From Isoetes taiwanensis (lineage: Eukaryota; Streptophyta; Lycopodiopsida; Isoetales; Isoetaceae): a stretch of 64,000 nucleotides of DNA. Positions within the stretch are counted from its first letter, which is position 1. Each line of letters starts with the position of its first letter. Of this stretch, positions 24,801-37,298 are shown in pieces. A program made the translations under genes and the position numbers. The stretch is taken from the NCBI GenBank assembly GCA_021234155.1, contig JAJEKV010000002.1, positions 12,452,725-12,516,724 of the forward strand, in the 5' to 3' direction. The notes under the pieces are model-generated. The model had not been told where the DNA came from. It was given only the letters and a program-made list of their open reading frames with translations, and did no database searches.

Positions 24801-25504
24801 CTGGCTCACTTGAACACTACAAATGTGAAATCTTTTGCTCTTTAAGTGCACACAAAGAAGGGTCCTGTATTTGTCTTCTTTGAAATAAGATGTCTTTTTG
24901 TGAATTAATGTAGTATTGATGTTTACTTTCGAGTTTGCGGTTGCTGCTTTAAGGCGACTTAACGAGGAGCATCTAAAGAAATCACGAATATTGCCTTCCA
25001 TGTGACCTTTGTTAATGCATTATATAAATTCTTTTATTACGGTGCTGGCTCCAACTTGGATATTTTGAGGAAGCAAAAAGAAATGATCAACACAATGAAA
25101 TTGATATTTTTATATCACAAGGATTTGTATGTGGTCCCCAAAAATATCGAATATAGCATCTATTTTACATTCTACAACGATTATACAATGCTAGGAGCAA
25201 CACTAGCCAACATGGAGCACATATGCATGGAATGATTATTTCATGCTTTTAGAAAGAAGATCATAGGAGTTTTCAAAGCGGATCTAGGTGTGACTATAGA
25301 GAACATTTGGAGGCTTTTTCAAAAGATATGTTAACCAATATTTTGTCATACACTCATAGCTCAATGTTAAATATATTCTTGCTATCTTTTATATTGGACA
25401 AATTGCGTGTTCCTCTTGGAACTAATCCATGTTCTAGCATGAACCATGCCCTCTTATACATGTGTTCAACTAGAATATCCAAGCTTCTTAGTAATTAATA
25501 TATA
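18820..25504. other. Long gene-poor tract; small repeats only
   Basis: I recognise no gene in this 6.7-kb tract. Visible items: a 31-bp tandem duplication (CTCCTTAACGAGAAAAATCA core) at 20411-20468; a 41-codon ATG frame at 20648-20773 (MATGSTILPPEWKAAAI, with GGTAAGAAT as a possible donor near 20718), perhaps a lone first exon; a poly-A run at 22075-22092; and a small inverted pair of CACAAAATGCCCCTA (22798) and TAGGGGCATTTTTGTG (22861) that resembles a MITE. Confidence 0.4.
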
Positions 25505-26040
25505 GGTCCTTAAAATTTACCTATGTTTGCTTTTGTTGGGGCCGAAGGGCCAAAAATTTTAATATAACAACCAACACATAACTACCATTAACATTAATTA
25601 ACACAAACCATTGGGTCCAACACATTTAAATTAAAATCCCCTTAAACCCCCCTTTGGTTTGGGTGCATATTCACCGCGAGGGGGTGGCGTAGGGCGTGAG
25701 AGCCCTTATAATTATGTTTTGCATTACAAAATCAAAATCATATAGTATATTATTGCGAAATCTTATAGTATTTTATAAATCTTGTTATACAGTATAACAA
25801 TTTTTGTACATCCATACCCCCACAAGCGAGGAACTTTGTGTACGATGTAGATTAAGGAATAAGGGGTGAATATGCCTATCCAATGCTCTCGTTGCACCTG
25901 AGTCACCTGGGTGTGAATATGCACCCAAAACCAAAGGGGTTTAAAGGGGATTTTAATTTAAATGTGTTGGACCCAATGGTTTGTGTTAATTAATGTTAAT
26001 GGTAGTTATGTGTTGGTTGTTATATTAAAAACAAACAATA
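25505..26040. mobile_element. Fold-back element, copy 1
   Basis: A left arm (25505-25670) and a right arm (about 25910-26040) are near-perfect inverted repeats. Shared landmarks are CCAACACATTTAAATTAAAA, CCATTAACATTAATTAACAC and TTTGGTTTGGGTGCATATTCAC. The unpaired middle is about 240 bp. The outer part of the left arm has a GGGCCGAAGGGCC-type hairpin; the right arm has lost it (TATTAAAA joins ACAAACA directly). A second copy is at 51183-51752. No coding capacity; probably a non-autonomous DNA transposon. Confidence 0.85.
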
Positions 26041-27440
26041 TAATGATAAATAGCATTTTAATAGCTCAACCGTATTAAGCTTAGAAGTGAAAAATTCGCT
26101 CTATTTAAGTAACTGTCAAAGTAAATTCAAACAAAATAGTGCCATTTGATTATCATCACGAACCAAATATACAAAGAATCCTAAGATTTTATAAATATCT
26201 ATCACAAGATTTAGGGATAAAATGGTCAAGTAGTTCTCTATCTAGTTATGTTAGGTGGGTCATTTTTATTTCACACCAATAGAAGCCCTATAGTGTTGCC
26301 AAAAATACTAGGGTAAATTAAGAAACTTAAAAATTATGTTCCTAACCCTAGAATTTCTTCAACGGCTTTCTAACCCTAGAATGCGTTACCGACTTTTTAG
26401 GGTGCTCTCAGGCGGCCTTGTGCTTCGATCCACAAAAATCCAAGCTCCAAGAAATCTAAGATGATAGAAATCCAAGCTCTTGGCCTTGGTTTCTGGCGCC
26501 AGGAATGGAGTTTAGTAAACACAGGAGGTCCGCCAAGAAATCAAAGTGATGGCTGCCTTAGGATTTGGATGATCGATTTAGCAATCAAGTCTGCAAGAGC
26601 CATGGTATTGGGTAATATCGAGACTTACAGCAAAGCTCAAGTAATACCATGGAATATGAAAGCATCGGCTGTGCGGATCATTCTAAACTTTTTCTTTTCT
26701 TTTTGGAATGTGCTGAAAATCAAGATTATCACGAAAATGTTCTAGCACAGCTTGTTCTAAGGCTCACTCTTCGTGACCCTAGATGGCATTGTAACTGATT
26801 GAATCTTTTGCAGATCATTCTATTTTCGAAGCATGTCTTGGACTTTGGTAAGTAAAATGTAGTTTGGAGTTTTGCAAATGCATCCTGTTAGGCTATAGTA
26901 AAGGATTCAATACATATTTATCTTGGCATTTTTCTAGCAGTAGCTATGGAGATCTGTTGGCTGAGGCATTAAATAACTGCTACCAGCTGCAAACGTTGAA
27001 TCTGCGTGTGTTGCCCGAGTGGCTCCAAAGTGCCTGTTCTTGAAGGTTTTTTTTATGCTCAAGTTATTTTCGAAGCTCTTTTTGAAATCATCTTACTTAA
27101 ATCGAATCAGAAAACTAGGAGACATATTGATGTGTTTGCAGCAGATACAAATCCAAGAGTTAATGTGAATATAATCCATGGTGCACTGTAAACTCTTATT
27201 AGCCAAGAAATCTTTTGCTTCTAAAATATTTGCTTGCTTTGTAGATCCTTGATCATGGTGCTGGAGCTGGTCAAAGAGCAATGGAGTGTGTCAAGGGTAC
27301 AAGGGTTGATATGAAAAATAGCTCATTAGAATATAGGTTCAACTAGAATATAGGCTCAGGAATGTTGTCTCTGTTTAATAATATGGTGCTTAGATTTTCA
27401 GCTAGATAATTTATAACCATCTTAGCCCTCTCCCTCATCT
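26041..27440. other. No gene recognised; possible short exons
   Basis: An open frame at 26461-26745 and a splice-like block (acceptor TTTTGCAG, IILFSKHVLDFG, donor GTAAG at 26815-26852) could be remains of a gene. Later frames (LLAEALNNCYQLQTLNL near 26957) hint at a leucine-rich repeat. No family could be assigned. Confidence 0.25.
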
Positions 27441-27845
27441 TCTCAAGTGGGCGATTTGCTCTAGTTAATAAGCAGTTTCGCCATTTAACAAATAGCGCGA
27501 TGGCGCCATTTCAATCAAATGGGGCATTAATGGCCAACATGTCTCCCTCTATATTAAATAGCGTGGCGGGCGCCATTTAACAATCAAATGGCATAATGGG
27601 GGGCGGTTGCTCTATTACTTAAATAAGCTGATGGCGCCATTTAACAATCAAATGGCACAATGGGAGGCGATTGCTCTATTACCTAAATATAAGCGGTGGC
27701 GCCATTTAACAAATGGTAGCGATGGCATTTCATTCATAAATGCGACCACAATGTCCACCTTCATTTCCTTTTACATTAAAATAGCCTTGATGGTGCCATT
27801 TAACCAAATGGCGCTATGGCTATTTCACGATTAAAGGGGCGTAAA
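27440..27845. repeat. Imperfect tandem array built on palindrome ATGGCGCCATTT
   Basis: At least four units of about 65-85 bp each contain the palindrome GGCGCCATTTAACAA followed by AATGGC, plus a GGCGATTGCTCTATTA spacer. Related, looser copies occur at about 29430-29600 (AATGGCGCAATGGCCCCATTT). This is non-coding. Confidence 0.8.
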
Positions 27846-28687
27846 GGAGGACAAAATGCCAACTTAATCAGGCACACCACCAAAAATGGCTTGAATGACC
27901 TATCCAATGAGCAGTGTGGCTACATTTACGTAGATACTAGACTTAATCCATTATAACACATCAAAACAAGTACAATGCACAAAATTTGATGTAGAACTCA
28001 TAAAAGACCATTCTATAAAACATGGAAACTACCCTTAAAAAAACAAAATCCATGTTCTAAAGCAACTATATGCATATTATAACAATATAAAAAATCAAAA
28101 TGGTAATCAAGTACATACCATTTTTTCACAAGTGTTTGCAGTCGAGTTGTTCATCTTGCTCCTATTCGTAAAACTAAACATATAGAATGCCACACCAATT
28201 GTATGAACTGCTGCTACTGCATCATCAAATGACACTTGGTACAATGATGAAGCTCAAGCTATCCACAATATAATCCAACTTTACTAATACAGAGAGGTGA
28301 CCCTAGAGGAGCATATGATAAGAGGAAATGCTAGATGTGACTCTACAGGAGCACATGAGAAGAAGAGAATGAGAAGAGGAGATACTGGAGCAGGAGGCAA
28401 TAGATGATGGTATGGCAACAAAGGATATGGCGATGGAGGAGGAGAAGGGCACCAAAGGTTGGTAGGAGGAGGCAGTACAATGCTCTAGGATGAAATGCAT
28501 GTGGTGCTGCAGTATGAAGCGCTTGTGGTGGAGGTATGTAGGGGCCTTTGGGCCGAGGAGGTGGTGGAGGACAATATTCATGGCAACAAAGGATATGACG
28601 GTGGAGGAGGGGAGCAAATGTTGGAATAGAAATGGTAGAATATTTTGAAACTAGGGGGTGTGGAGGGAATATAATATTCAAAATTTT

Positions 28688-28862
28688 CAATTCCCCCCAA
28701 ATCCCGCTTGTCACATTTTAAAAGTTGTATTCAAATTATAAATTCCCCCCAAATCCCGCCCGTCACATTTTAAAGTTGTATTCGAATTATAAATTCCCTC
28801 TAAATCCCGCCCGTCAATTTAAATTTGAATTCAAATTTTGAATTCCCTCTAAAATTCCTAGT
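28688..28862. repeat. Three tandem copies of a 55-bp unit
   Basis: The unit AATTCCCCCCAAATCCCGCC then CGTCACATTTTAAAGTTGTA and TTCAAATTATA is repeated three times with slight decay, the last copy reading AATTCCCTCTAAA. It starts directly after a Gly/purine-rich block (28400-28620). Confidence 0.85.
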
Positions 28863-29814
28863 TCGAAATTCAAACAGTCCTCTTAATCCCATTTAGAAAG
28901 GAAGTTATTTTGCTCTCATCTCGGCGCTTCCTCTACGACACACCATGCGAATGCAATTCATTCAACGCATATGCACATCATATGCTAAGCGCTAAGCGCC
29001 TACGTGGGTACTAATCTTGCTTTAGTTTATGCTTTCTATATGGAGCTAATTAGATGCTTGTAGATCTTGTAGATTTTTTTTTCTTTGTTGATCATGAAGG
29101 TATTAGCTCGTGGCATGGACAAATCGGCTCTGCATCTTCTCTACATTTCCATGTTACTGCTGTAAATTTGAGGATAAATCAACTCCAAGCCTTTTCTCTA
29201 CATTACTATTTCTGAGGTTAGTGCTGTAAATTTTGATAGGTACTGATGTGCAAATTTTAAATGGATAGATACATATCAATGGTAATAGAATGCCATAAAT
29301 TTTAACAGACATTTATAGTGTACAATAAATTGATGCTGACTTGAATGTAATAAATAGATAAAAAGCCTGCCCCATTTGAGTCAAAATGTAAACGCGAAAA
29401 TGGAGATGACATATGGTCTCGTCGGCTCTATTTAAGCTAATGGTGACATTGCTTCATTTAGCTAAAAATGGAGCTACCATTATGTGGCACCATTTTTTGT
29501 ATATGGACATTCCATTTACTGCATTTTGACTCATATGAGGCATCACACCATTTAAATGGCGCAATGGCCCCATTTCACTCAAATGGAGCCTATGACTCTA
29601 TAAGTGGAACCCATTTCACTCCGTAAACGCTTAGATTTGGCATGAAGATTGATTTTCCTCTCTCTTTTTAGCCATGCAGGATGTCTTCCACCATCACCTA
29701 CTTTTTGCTAAAACAAAGTGGGTGATGTATCTAGCGATCAATGATACCACATCCTTGCAAGAAGCATTGACAATACACCAAAAATAAGTATGTGTTTCTT
29801 GCCCCTCTTGATAT

Positions 29815-29945
29815 GGATGATGGTATTGATGAAATCCAAGTTGGCTTCATAGTTGTTTTACGCATAATGATGTTGATGCAGTATCTAGAAATGTTGCAAT
29901 CATAATGAGCTCATTGGGTCAAGGGATGTGCAATGCAGAATCTGT
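29815..29945 (+). pseudogene. Second DUF7869-like fragment
   Basis: The frame reads DEIQVGFIVV, then after a frame change HNDVDAVSRNVAIIMSSLG. This matches the VGFMMVGHTHDEFS block at 1120-1170 and the family's HEDID-x-x-FS pattern. Only this block is left, so it is a scrap of the same transposon family, 29 kb from the first one. Confidence 0.5.
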
Positions 29946-29949
29946 GATT

Positions 29950-32540
29950 CCATATTTGGCGAATGAAGGTTCTAGGTAGACGTGCGGAAAACATCAACCA
30001 AAGGTTCTCCTAGATCATAAGTTCATATTTATGTATCGTATGTCTCTTATCTTAAATTAGTTGTATGTATCAAATGTATTCTTATATTAGTTGTGTATAA
30101 TGAAATGCATTACATATCACGTTGGAGTAGGTATGATACATGTCCAGGGTATAAAAGAGTGGCGAATATTCGCCAAAAGGCGATTTTTTATGGGTTAGCA
30201 CAAAATCTTTGGCGAAAATTAATATAGTCCATTTTTCCAAAAAATAAAAAAATTTGCCATTCGAAAGGGGGGAATTTCTAGGTTTTAGGGTTATTCGCCA
30301 GAGTTAATTGCTTGTTGGGCTGCCGAATCGCCTTCCCCAGAAGTCGAATTGGCTCTCCTTAACTTCAGCAAATAGCCATGCCGACTCGATTGTTGAGCTT
30401 TGTTAAGGTTATATTTTGTTAAAATCATTTGTTTATGAACCTAACTGTAACTTGTCTGTAAACAGATCGTTGATCTTGTTAAAGTTGGAAGAATTGCATG
30501 TGCAAAAGCACAGCACCATAACATGTAAACGGATTTTTGTGAAGTGCTAAGAAGTCTTAACAGCAGTCTAATTGGGCAATTTGGGTGTAGCAAATGGATG
30601 TAGGAGTAGACAGATTGATGAAGAAATACCTCAAGGCACCGTTGATGAAAACCGTCGTTGATGAAGATGCGTACATATAGCTATAAGGATATGAAGATAT
30701 TTCTGGTTATTGAACATGATGAGCGGTGGCATAGAATAGGTGCTTTTGTGACCTGTGGATGTAGAAGTCGAGGAAAGGCGTGAAGAAGCGTAAATGATTG
30801 GATTGATGCATTGTGGTGACCCATTTCCGCAGATATAATCAAATCCGACTTGTTTGGAGTCCGCATGCAGGGCGAGGAAATTTGATGCATAAGTTAAATT
30901 GAAGTTTCCTACTGAATACAAATTTCGTTCGTGACATTTTCTAATGATTCCTTAATTCAAAGATAAACTTCGAATTTGTTAAACGAGATTGTTAAAATTC
31001 TAGCTTTGAAAATTTGTGACCATACAATACATTGGCTTTCAAGGAAAAGGTGACCATACATTGAGGAAATTTATGACCATACATTGGCTTTCATTTCTAC
31101 CCCCATAGGAGTGAGCAATTTATTGTTTTTGAAGAGCGTTCTTTAATAATGAAGTTCAACATCTACTCGGTCTAAGTATTGAATCTTGTCCTTTAGCTAC
31201 TTAAACGTTTTGGTTCGAATAACTTGAAAATCTTGTACTAGAAATTGTAGTTCACACAAAGTGAAGACAATGAACTCGATCCATGGCTTCTCGTTCTCCC
31301 ACATTGTGCTTGGAAGGTTTAAAAAGAGAGAACATTATTACCCTAAATTGGTCAAAATTAGCCATTGGCCATAGCTTAGAAATATTTTAGTAGCTCATAA
31401 AGGTTTATTTATAGGCTGAAGGGCATAATGACCTTTAATGACCTCATGTCTCATGCCCAATTGGCTCTCATCTTAGCTATGGTAGGTTCTTTCACAGTTG
31501 TGGTAGCTCATTACATGTACTTCATGTTTCCTTATTCCAGAAACATGACCCATCTAAAAGGTTTAGATTATTCGATTGCCAAGGCCAAGGTCTAACTTTG
31601 GGGATTTGAATTGAGTTGTTATTTGTATTGAGATTGCATAGACTCTTTTCTTCATTATGTTATTGTCTAAATTTGCTTAGACTTTATAGAACTACTAAGG
31701 ATGTTTTGGAAAGTTTTGGAAAATTGGTATTTACATAAATCCAAAGCCAATTTGGTAACAAATAAGATACATTTGAATTAAGGCAATTGGTAAAGTGCTA
31801 GCATATGTTTCAAATGCAATATTGAAAATACCTCTATAAAATTGAAGCACACAACACAATAAATTTTTTTAGAAATGGCTGGCCTAGCCATTGCCATCGT
31901 CTTGTGATTATTGAACTAGAATAGCCGTCATGAAGGTGTAATTAGAGACAAGTAGTTAACTAGTGAAATTGATCAATCTAGTTAAGTAGGTGCACTTTAG
32001 CTATGAATAAAGGGAAATTCGCCAACAAAAGAATTCCCAAAGCATTTCAACTTTGCATTTTAGCCAAGTGGAAAATAATAGAAGGTCCTTATTTTACCAA
32101 ATTTCACCAAAAAAAAAGAGCATGAAGCCTTATTTTCCATAGGTTTAGCCAACATTTATATGCCCTTAAAAATATCTAGGCCCTTAAAATTTACCCTGTA
32201 CATGTCTAATGTATTCATCTATACACATAAACGTGTGTTTAATTTTAGGTATACATAACCCTGCAACAAGTGTACATAACTCTACAACATGCATAACCCT
32301 ACAACATGTATATATAACCCTTTGTAGTACGTATAACCCTACTATAAGTATAGAGGTATATATAACCCTCCGAGGTATACTATATTAAATTATTCCAACT
32401 TGTGGATGTATTATGGCTGCATAATGATGATAGGCCAATTTATATGAGTATCTTAGATCCATTGTATGAACCTCTGCAATACCCTCTACTATTCCTGCAT
32501 GGTACACCCGGATGGGGCCCATATAATATTGAGCACCTAT
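29950..32540. other. No gene recognised
   Basis: AT-rich unassigned sequence. It includes a run of TATA(A)CCCT-like steps at 32255-32375 (ATAACCCTAC units repeated irregularly) and the string GGCCCTTAAAATTTACC near 32188, which resembles the outer end of the fold-back elements. Confidence 0.4.
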
Positions 32541-32544
32541 CCCA

Positions 32545-35006
32545 CTCATTGAAATGGCCAGAACACTGTTGCTAAGCATGAAGGTACCAGCCTGTTTCTG
32601 GGGTGAAGCTATAGCTACTGCAACCTATTTGGTAAATAGAGCTCCTCATGCTAAACTTGAGTTCAAAGTTCTTGAAGATATATGGTCAAGTAAACCTCCT
32701 GTTCTTAAACATTTGAAAGTTTTTGGGTGCAAAGCTTTTGTAAAGTTGAATATTTCAAACTCAAGCTAGGTGATCAAGCAAAATCGCATGTTCATAGGCT
32801 ACTTTAGCGAATGTGTGAGAAAAGCATCTGATTCATTGACCTTGAGACTTCGGAAATTAGTGATGTTGCCATCTTTGAATTCAATGAGTATGAGAGTTGT
32901 TTTCCTCAAGCCAAGGCAGAAGCATCCACATTTGTCATTGTTGCAGACATAGAAGTGCCCAGCAAAAATTTATTTATTGTATCAGCAGCTCACCTGGAGA
33001 ATACCAACATAGAAGGGAATGATGTCATAGGAAGTAATGATGTTATAACAAATGCGATCTTTGAGAATGAGCTTCTGAGGGAGATAATGATGCCCGAGTA
33101 TGCAAATGACCATCTTGATGCGATAAGACCCTTGCGTCATAGGAGGCCTCTGCATGGTGCAGCGGGATTATGTCTTTTCAACCACCAGATCATGCTATTG
33201 AACCACAAAAGTTACCTTGAGGCTATTAATAGCAATGAAGCGATCGATTAATTTGCTGCTATGCAAGTTGAACTTGCATCAATTCAAGCTAGGACTTGGT
33301 CCTTAGTTGAAAAAAACCAAGCGTAAACATAATAGGGTCCAAATGGGTGTTCAAAATCAAATCATGATGTGATGGCGGCATTGATCGATTTAAAAGCAAG
33401 ATTGGTGGCCAAGGGCTTTACGGATATATGGAATAGACTATGAGAACCTTTGCACGATTTGTTAAACTAACATGTGTAAGAGCTATCTTAGCATATGGAT
33501 GCCAACGGCATTATCACATACATCAAATGGATGTCACAAATGCCTTTTGCACGGAGGAGAACTTGAGGAGGAGCTTTATTTAGAATAGCCGGAGGGTTCC
33601 ATTCAAGGATCCAATGCGGTGCGAGGTTGCATAAAGCAATATATGGTGCGAAACAAGCCTCAAGAACTTGGTATTCGAGGCTGAATCAAGTGCTTCTTAT
33701 GCTTGGCTTCCAAGTAAGTGCAAATGATCCACGGTGTTTATTTTTATTCATGCCTTTTCCTATACTTGTATTATGCTATGTGGATGATTTAATCATCTTA
33801 GCACTCAAGAAAAATGAATTAGCATTCTTTGAAGGAGCAACTCCATAGACGATTCGGGATGAAAGATTTAGGCATGATACATCATTTTCTTGGCATACAA
33901 ATTAACTATGACAAGGAGAAGGGGAAGTTTTTTACATCAAGAGAAATACTTGGTTGATCTATTGCCGCGTGGTGGACATGATAAATTACAAAACGGTTGC
34001 AACCCCTCTTGAGTATGGAGTAAACAAGGGGGGGTTTAGGCCAGTATAACCCATTTGCATGCGGGTAGGGTTTTTGGACCCATTTTAAATTTTATATACG
34101 ACGGGTGAGGGGTCCTTTTTCTAGTATTTTTGCACTATCGTGGTAATTTTTATTCGAAAGGGGTCAAAATTTGCTTTTAAAGATCCTTATCTGGGGTTTT
34201 TCCCACCCCATGCACTTGCAGATGGCATATCCCCCTTATACATGAGTGAATCCCCTTGGGAGTAAATTTGATTGCATCGTGTGAGTCTTGCTTCAAAATC
34301 TCTTCTATATTCACAAACAATATAGGAATATTTTGGGAACTCACGAACTTTCTGTGAATAGCCACAAGGCCACGACTTATCCTGGCACTTTGTCAAATTG
34401 AATCAATTTGCAAATAACCCAAAGCATAGTCATCACTTGTTGCTTTCGCTCAAGCGATGCCTAAGGTATGTTGCGGGAACTTCAAAGTTTGGAGTTGCTT
34501 TTGATGCTAATGGCAAAGAAAGAGATTATTGGATACAGATTGAGATTAGGGTGGGGATCCGACGGAAAATCCATCTCTGGGTATGTCTTTACTTTTGCGG
34601 GAGGAATCATAAAATTTTGGAGCAACTTTAAGCAAAAATGCATTGCACAATCCACCAGGAAGCTGAATTTTATGCAATTGCACATGGTTTTAATGAAGCC
34701 ATTTGGTTACAAAGGTTAGCAATTGAATTGAAAATTCATGATAGCCACGAGGATGACCTTGATAGCGGATAATCAAGGAGCTATGAAGGTTTCTATGACC
34801 CTCTTGAGCACAAGAGAATGAAACATATTGACATTAGTTATCATTACATCGGGGGCATTCTAACCGCGAGGTACCTTGAAGGCTGGTTTCTTGCCCTCTG
34901 AGAAAAGAAATGGTTCTTTGATGGTATGGCCAGCGACATTGGGAACTATTAATTTCGAAGTTTCTTGAAATGATTGGATTAAGGAGGGCAAACACTTAAG
35001 TGGGGG
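32545..35006 (+). mobile_element. Decayed Ty1/copia retrotransposon (integrase to RNase H)
   Basis: Blocks in the copia order are seen. Integrase C-terminus: MARTLLLSMKVPACFWGEAI, YLVNRAPHAKL, LKVFGCKAFV. Reverse transcriptase: KAIYGAKQASRTWYSRLNQ, LMLGFQVSANDPRCLF and LCYVDDLIILA with the YVDD catalytic motif near 33780. RNase H: KLNQFANNPKHSHHLL, LKRCLRYVAGTSKFGVAF, then HIDISYHYI near 34830. Gag, protease and the 5' half are missing. Many stops and frame changes are present. A non-coding stretch of about 350 bp at 34021-34380 splits the RT-RNase H junction and may be an insertion. A purine-rich tract (AAGTGGGGG) precedes the 3' LTR. Confidence 0.9.
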
Positions 35007-35256
35007 TGTGAAAATATTAAGTGTTTAAACAAGTTTCCATTTTTGGTTATTACTCACCGTAAGTCATGTTTTGTAAGTAGTTAGCGGTTGGAGAAATTGT
35101 GGGCGGTTGACCGAAATTGTGGCACTAGTAAAGTGATTCCGGCTTAATTGATGGAGATACTTGTATCTGAACTGAAAATATTTTACTAATGAAACAACGT
35201 GTTTTGATCATTCGTGTTCTTGCCTTGTTATCTTGATCACTTCTACATCAAATTCA
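35007..35256 (+). repeat. 3' LTR of the copia element
   Basis: It begins TGTGAAAATATTAAGTG directly after the polypurine tract AAGTGGGGG and plausibly ends at CACTTCTACA (TG...CA borders), about 250 bp. No matching 5' LTR is seen upstream, in keeping with a 5'-truncated element. The 3' border is estimated. Confidence 0.65.
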
Positions 35257-35687
35257 TTGTTATTTACGAGTTTAATTAACACTACCTCCATCTCCTCTAC
35301 ATCTAAGCGTTTTTTTCACTATTGTTTAACAATTGTGTTTATTTGAATGAAGGCCTTGAATCGGCACTAATAACTATTGATACATGTGAAACTTTATTGC
35401 AAAGTATTACATTGAGTGCTTCTATTTCCAAAAGCATTTGGATTGAGAGGCGACTTTGATTATAGGTCCGTTGATAAAGTAATTTGAATGATATAATTAT
35501 ATGATGTGATTCAAGGATCTCTTAAATCACATATAGAAGAAAGGTTCAAAAACCGGACATTATGCTGCAATGATTGGAGGCAAAGGAGGTGTCATCTAAC
35601 AGAGCATACCCTATAGTTGGTTGTAGTCTAATAAGGTTCCAAAATGCAGTATCAAGAAAAGATTGGAATATGAGACCATATGACCAT

Positions 35688-36597
35688 GGTTAGAAGATCA
35701 CGCGTGATCAATTTGGGGATAACGCGTGATTCGTTATCTCCCAAAATAACGTTAAATCACGTATTATTTTGGGTCCAGATTTTTTCGACCAATTTTTCCC
35801 CCTGTTTTTTTTTTTGTCGTCCGTGTTCTTGGCGGCTCTGTTGCAAACGGCCGCCTGAATGCGCCTTCCTGTGCTTCGAATCGGCTGGCTTATATGCATG
35901 AATGAATCTCTGTAAGTAACTTGGATCTCCTTGCATAAAGCTGCTTATATTAATGCAATGCAAGTAACTCTGTCTTCATGTAACTCTGTCATGCAGTGCA
36001 GCAGCGCTACTACTCGATTGAAAGTACTACTCAACTCACTCCTACTACTTGATAGCGCTACTCACTCCTACTGCTCGATTCATTTTTGCAAGGTAAGTAA
36101 GGTCTGTTATTCATCTGAACATAGAGAAGACTGTCTTGGTGAACAATGGTGCCTGTGATTATCCCTGATCTGACTCCTCTCAATTGGCAGAATGCATTTG
36201 AACTGGCCTTCTTCTTCTGGATATGGGTAAAATCTATTTGGATAAATGCTCATTGCAAAAGTGGCCTGTTTTTTTTTATTCACTTAGTAGTCGATCTTTT
36301 GCAGGCAACATTTGGTTTCGACTCATGCTTCATGGAGAATCTTGTTTTTGTGATCATTCGTCTTTTTGTTGGGTACTAAGATGAAGTTTCAGCAGGTTAG
36401 AGTAGTCTGTTCAAAATTCTGATTCCATATTTGAATTCAGCATGCTCGAATTAGTCAATAACAAGTTTCAATTTGTTAAAATTCGATTTTTTTTTTCTCG
36501 CCCCAAAATAACACGTTATCACCTTGGCTCATAACTCGTTATACGTTATTTTCGCGTTAGCCGTTAGCTAACGAATAACTGCTAACTTCTAACTATG
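35688..36597. mobile_element. About 0.9-kb element with imperfect terminal inverted repeats
   Basis: The left end GGTTAGAAGATCACGCG and the right end (minus strand) AGTTAGAAGTTAGCAG are similar. Both continue into related blocks with GATAACG and ATTATTTTGGG. The body holds non-coding DNA with the repeated CTCACTCCTACTRCT motif. I could not fix a target duplication. It could be a hAT-like or other non-autonomous DNA transposon. Confidence 0.5.
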
Positions 36598-37298
36598 CAT
36601 ATGACACTGGGTTGCAATTGGCCCTGATGTCTTGTGTAATTTCTTTTTCTACGCCAGGGTCCTCAGATTTTCCATCATCTAGATTTGGTTGGGGCACCGC
36701 TAGTCTGTAATTCGTATGGCCCAAGCTCTGGGGTCTTTTCCAGCCCTTTGCAGAGTTATGGCCAAAATTGTTCCAAAAACTCCTGATTTTCGCATCAGTT
36801 CGACCGGGCATCTGCTTCGAGATTTGAGACCATCTGATACGCAACAACGCATAAGTCACCATTTCAACGTTTGTGTGCATTTAACCATAAACCCAACTAT
36901 TAGGCTATTACCTGTTACCATGGACAGATTGGAGTTCAAAAACAAGCTGTTTTTCATGCGGGGAGAAATCTCCTCTTCTAATGCCAGGTCTGAGGTGATT
37001 AAGCCATCTGGTTCTACAACTCCGGCCACAACGCTGTAATCCTGAAGCAAAGAGAAAGATAAACCGGGCAGCAAAATACAGTCTTTATTCCCGTTGCAAA
37101 ATGTGAAGGGCTCAGGATTCTGATAAGTTAGTATACATGGTGGTAAGTCATAGAAACACAGAAACGCTGCTAAGTCACTATTATTGGAACGACAATGGCA
37201 TTCTTAGGTTACCAGTTTGAAGGGGAATGTACTCCATGTCTGTACACAAATGCCTTGAGCTTCTCATCCTCTTCAGGGGACCACAGCCGCTTCTTCAT
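36593..37298 (-). pseudogene. R2R3-MYB transcription factor, nearly complete but damaged
   Basis: Exon 1 starts at ATG 37298 and reads MKKRLWSPEEDEKLKAFVYR then HGVHSPSNW (R2 helix 1-2). An in-frame TAA and no clear donor follow. Exon 2 (37041-36912) is 130 bp, the usual length for this exon. It encodes LQRCGRSCRTRWLNHLRPGI, RRGDFSPHEKQLVFELQSVH and GN, with acceptor TTCAG and donor GTAATA. Exon 3 (from 36833) gives RWSQISKQMPGRTDAKIRSF and WNNFGHNSAKGWKRPQ, the third R3 helix, then a short tail (…NPVSYA) and a TAG. The tail is short for a MYB of this type and its stop is formed at the border of the neighbouring inverted-repeat element, so the C-terminus is probably cut off. The split R residue across exons 2 and 3 is canonical. 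Confidence 0.8.

Noticed and set aside
24250-25240. Series of 60-90-codon plus-strand frames
   Set aside because: No recognisable domain or splice pattern; lengths are what AT-rich DNA gives by chance.
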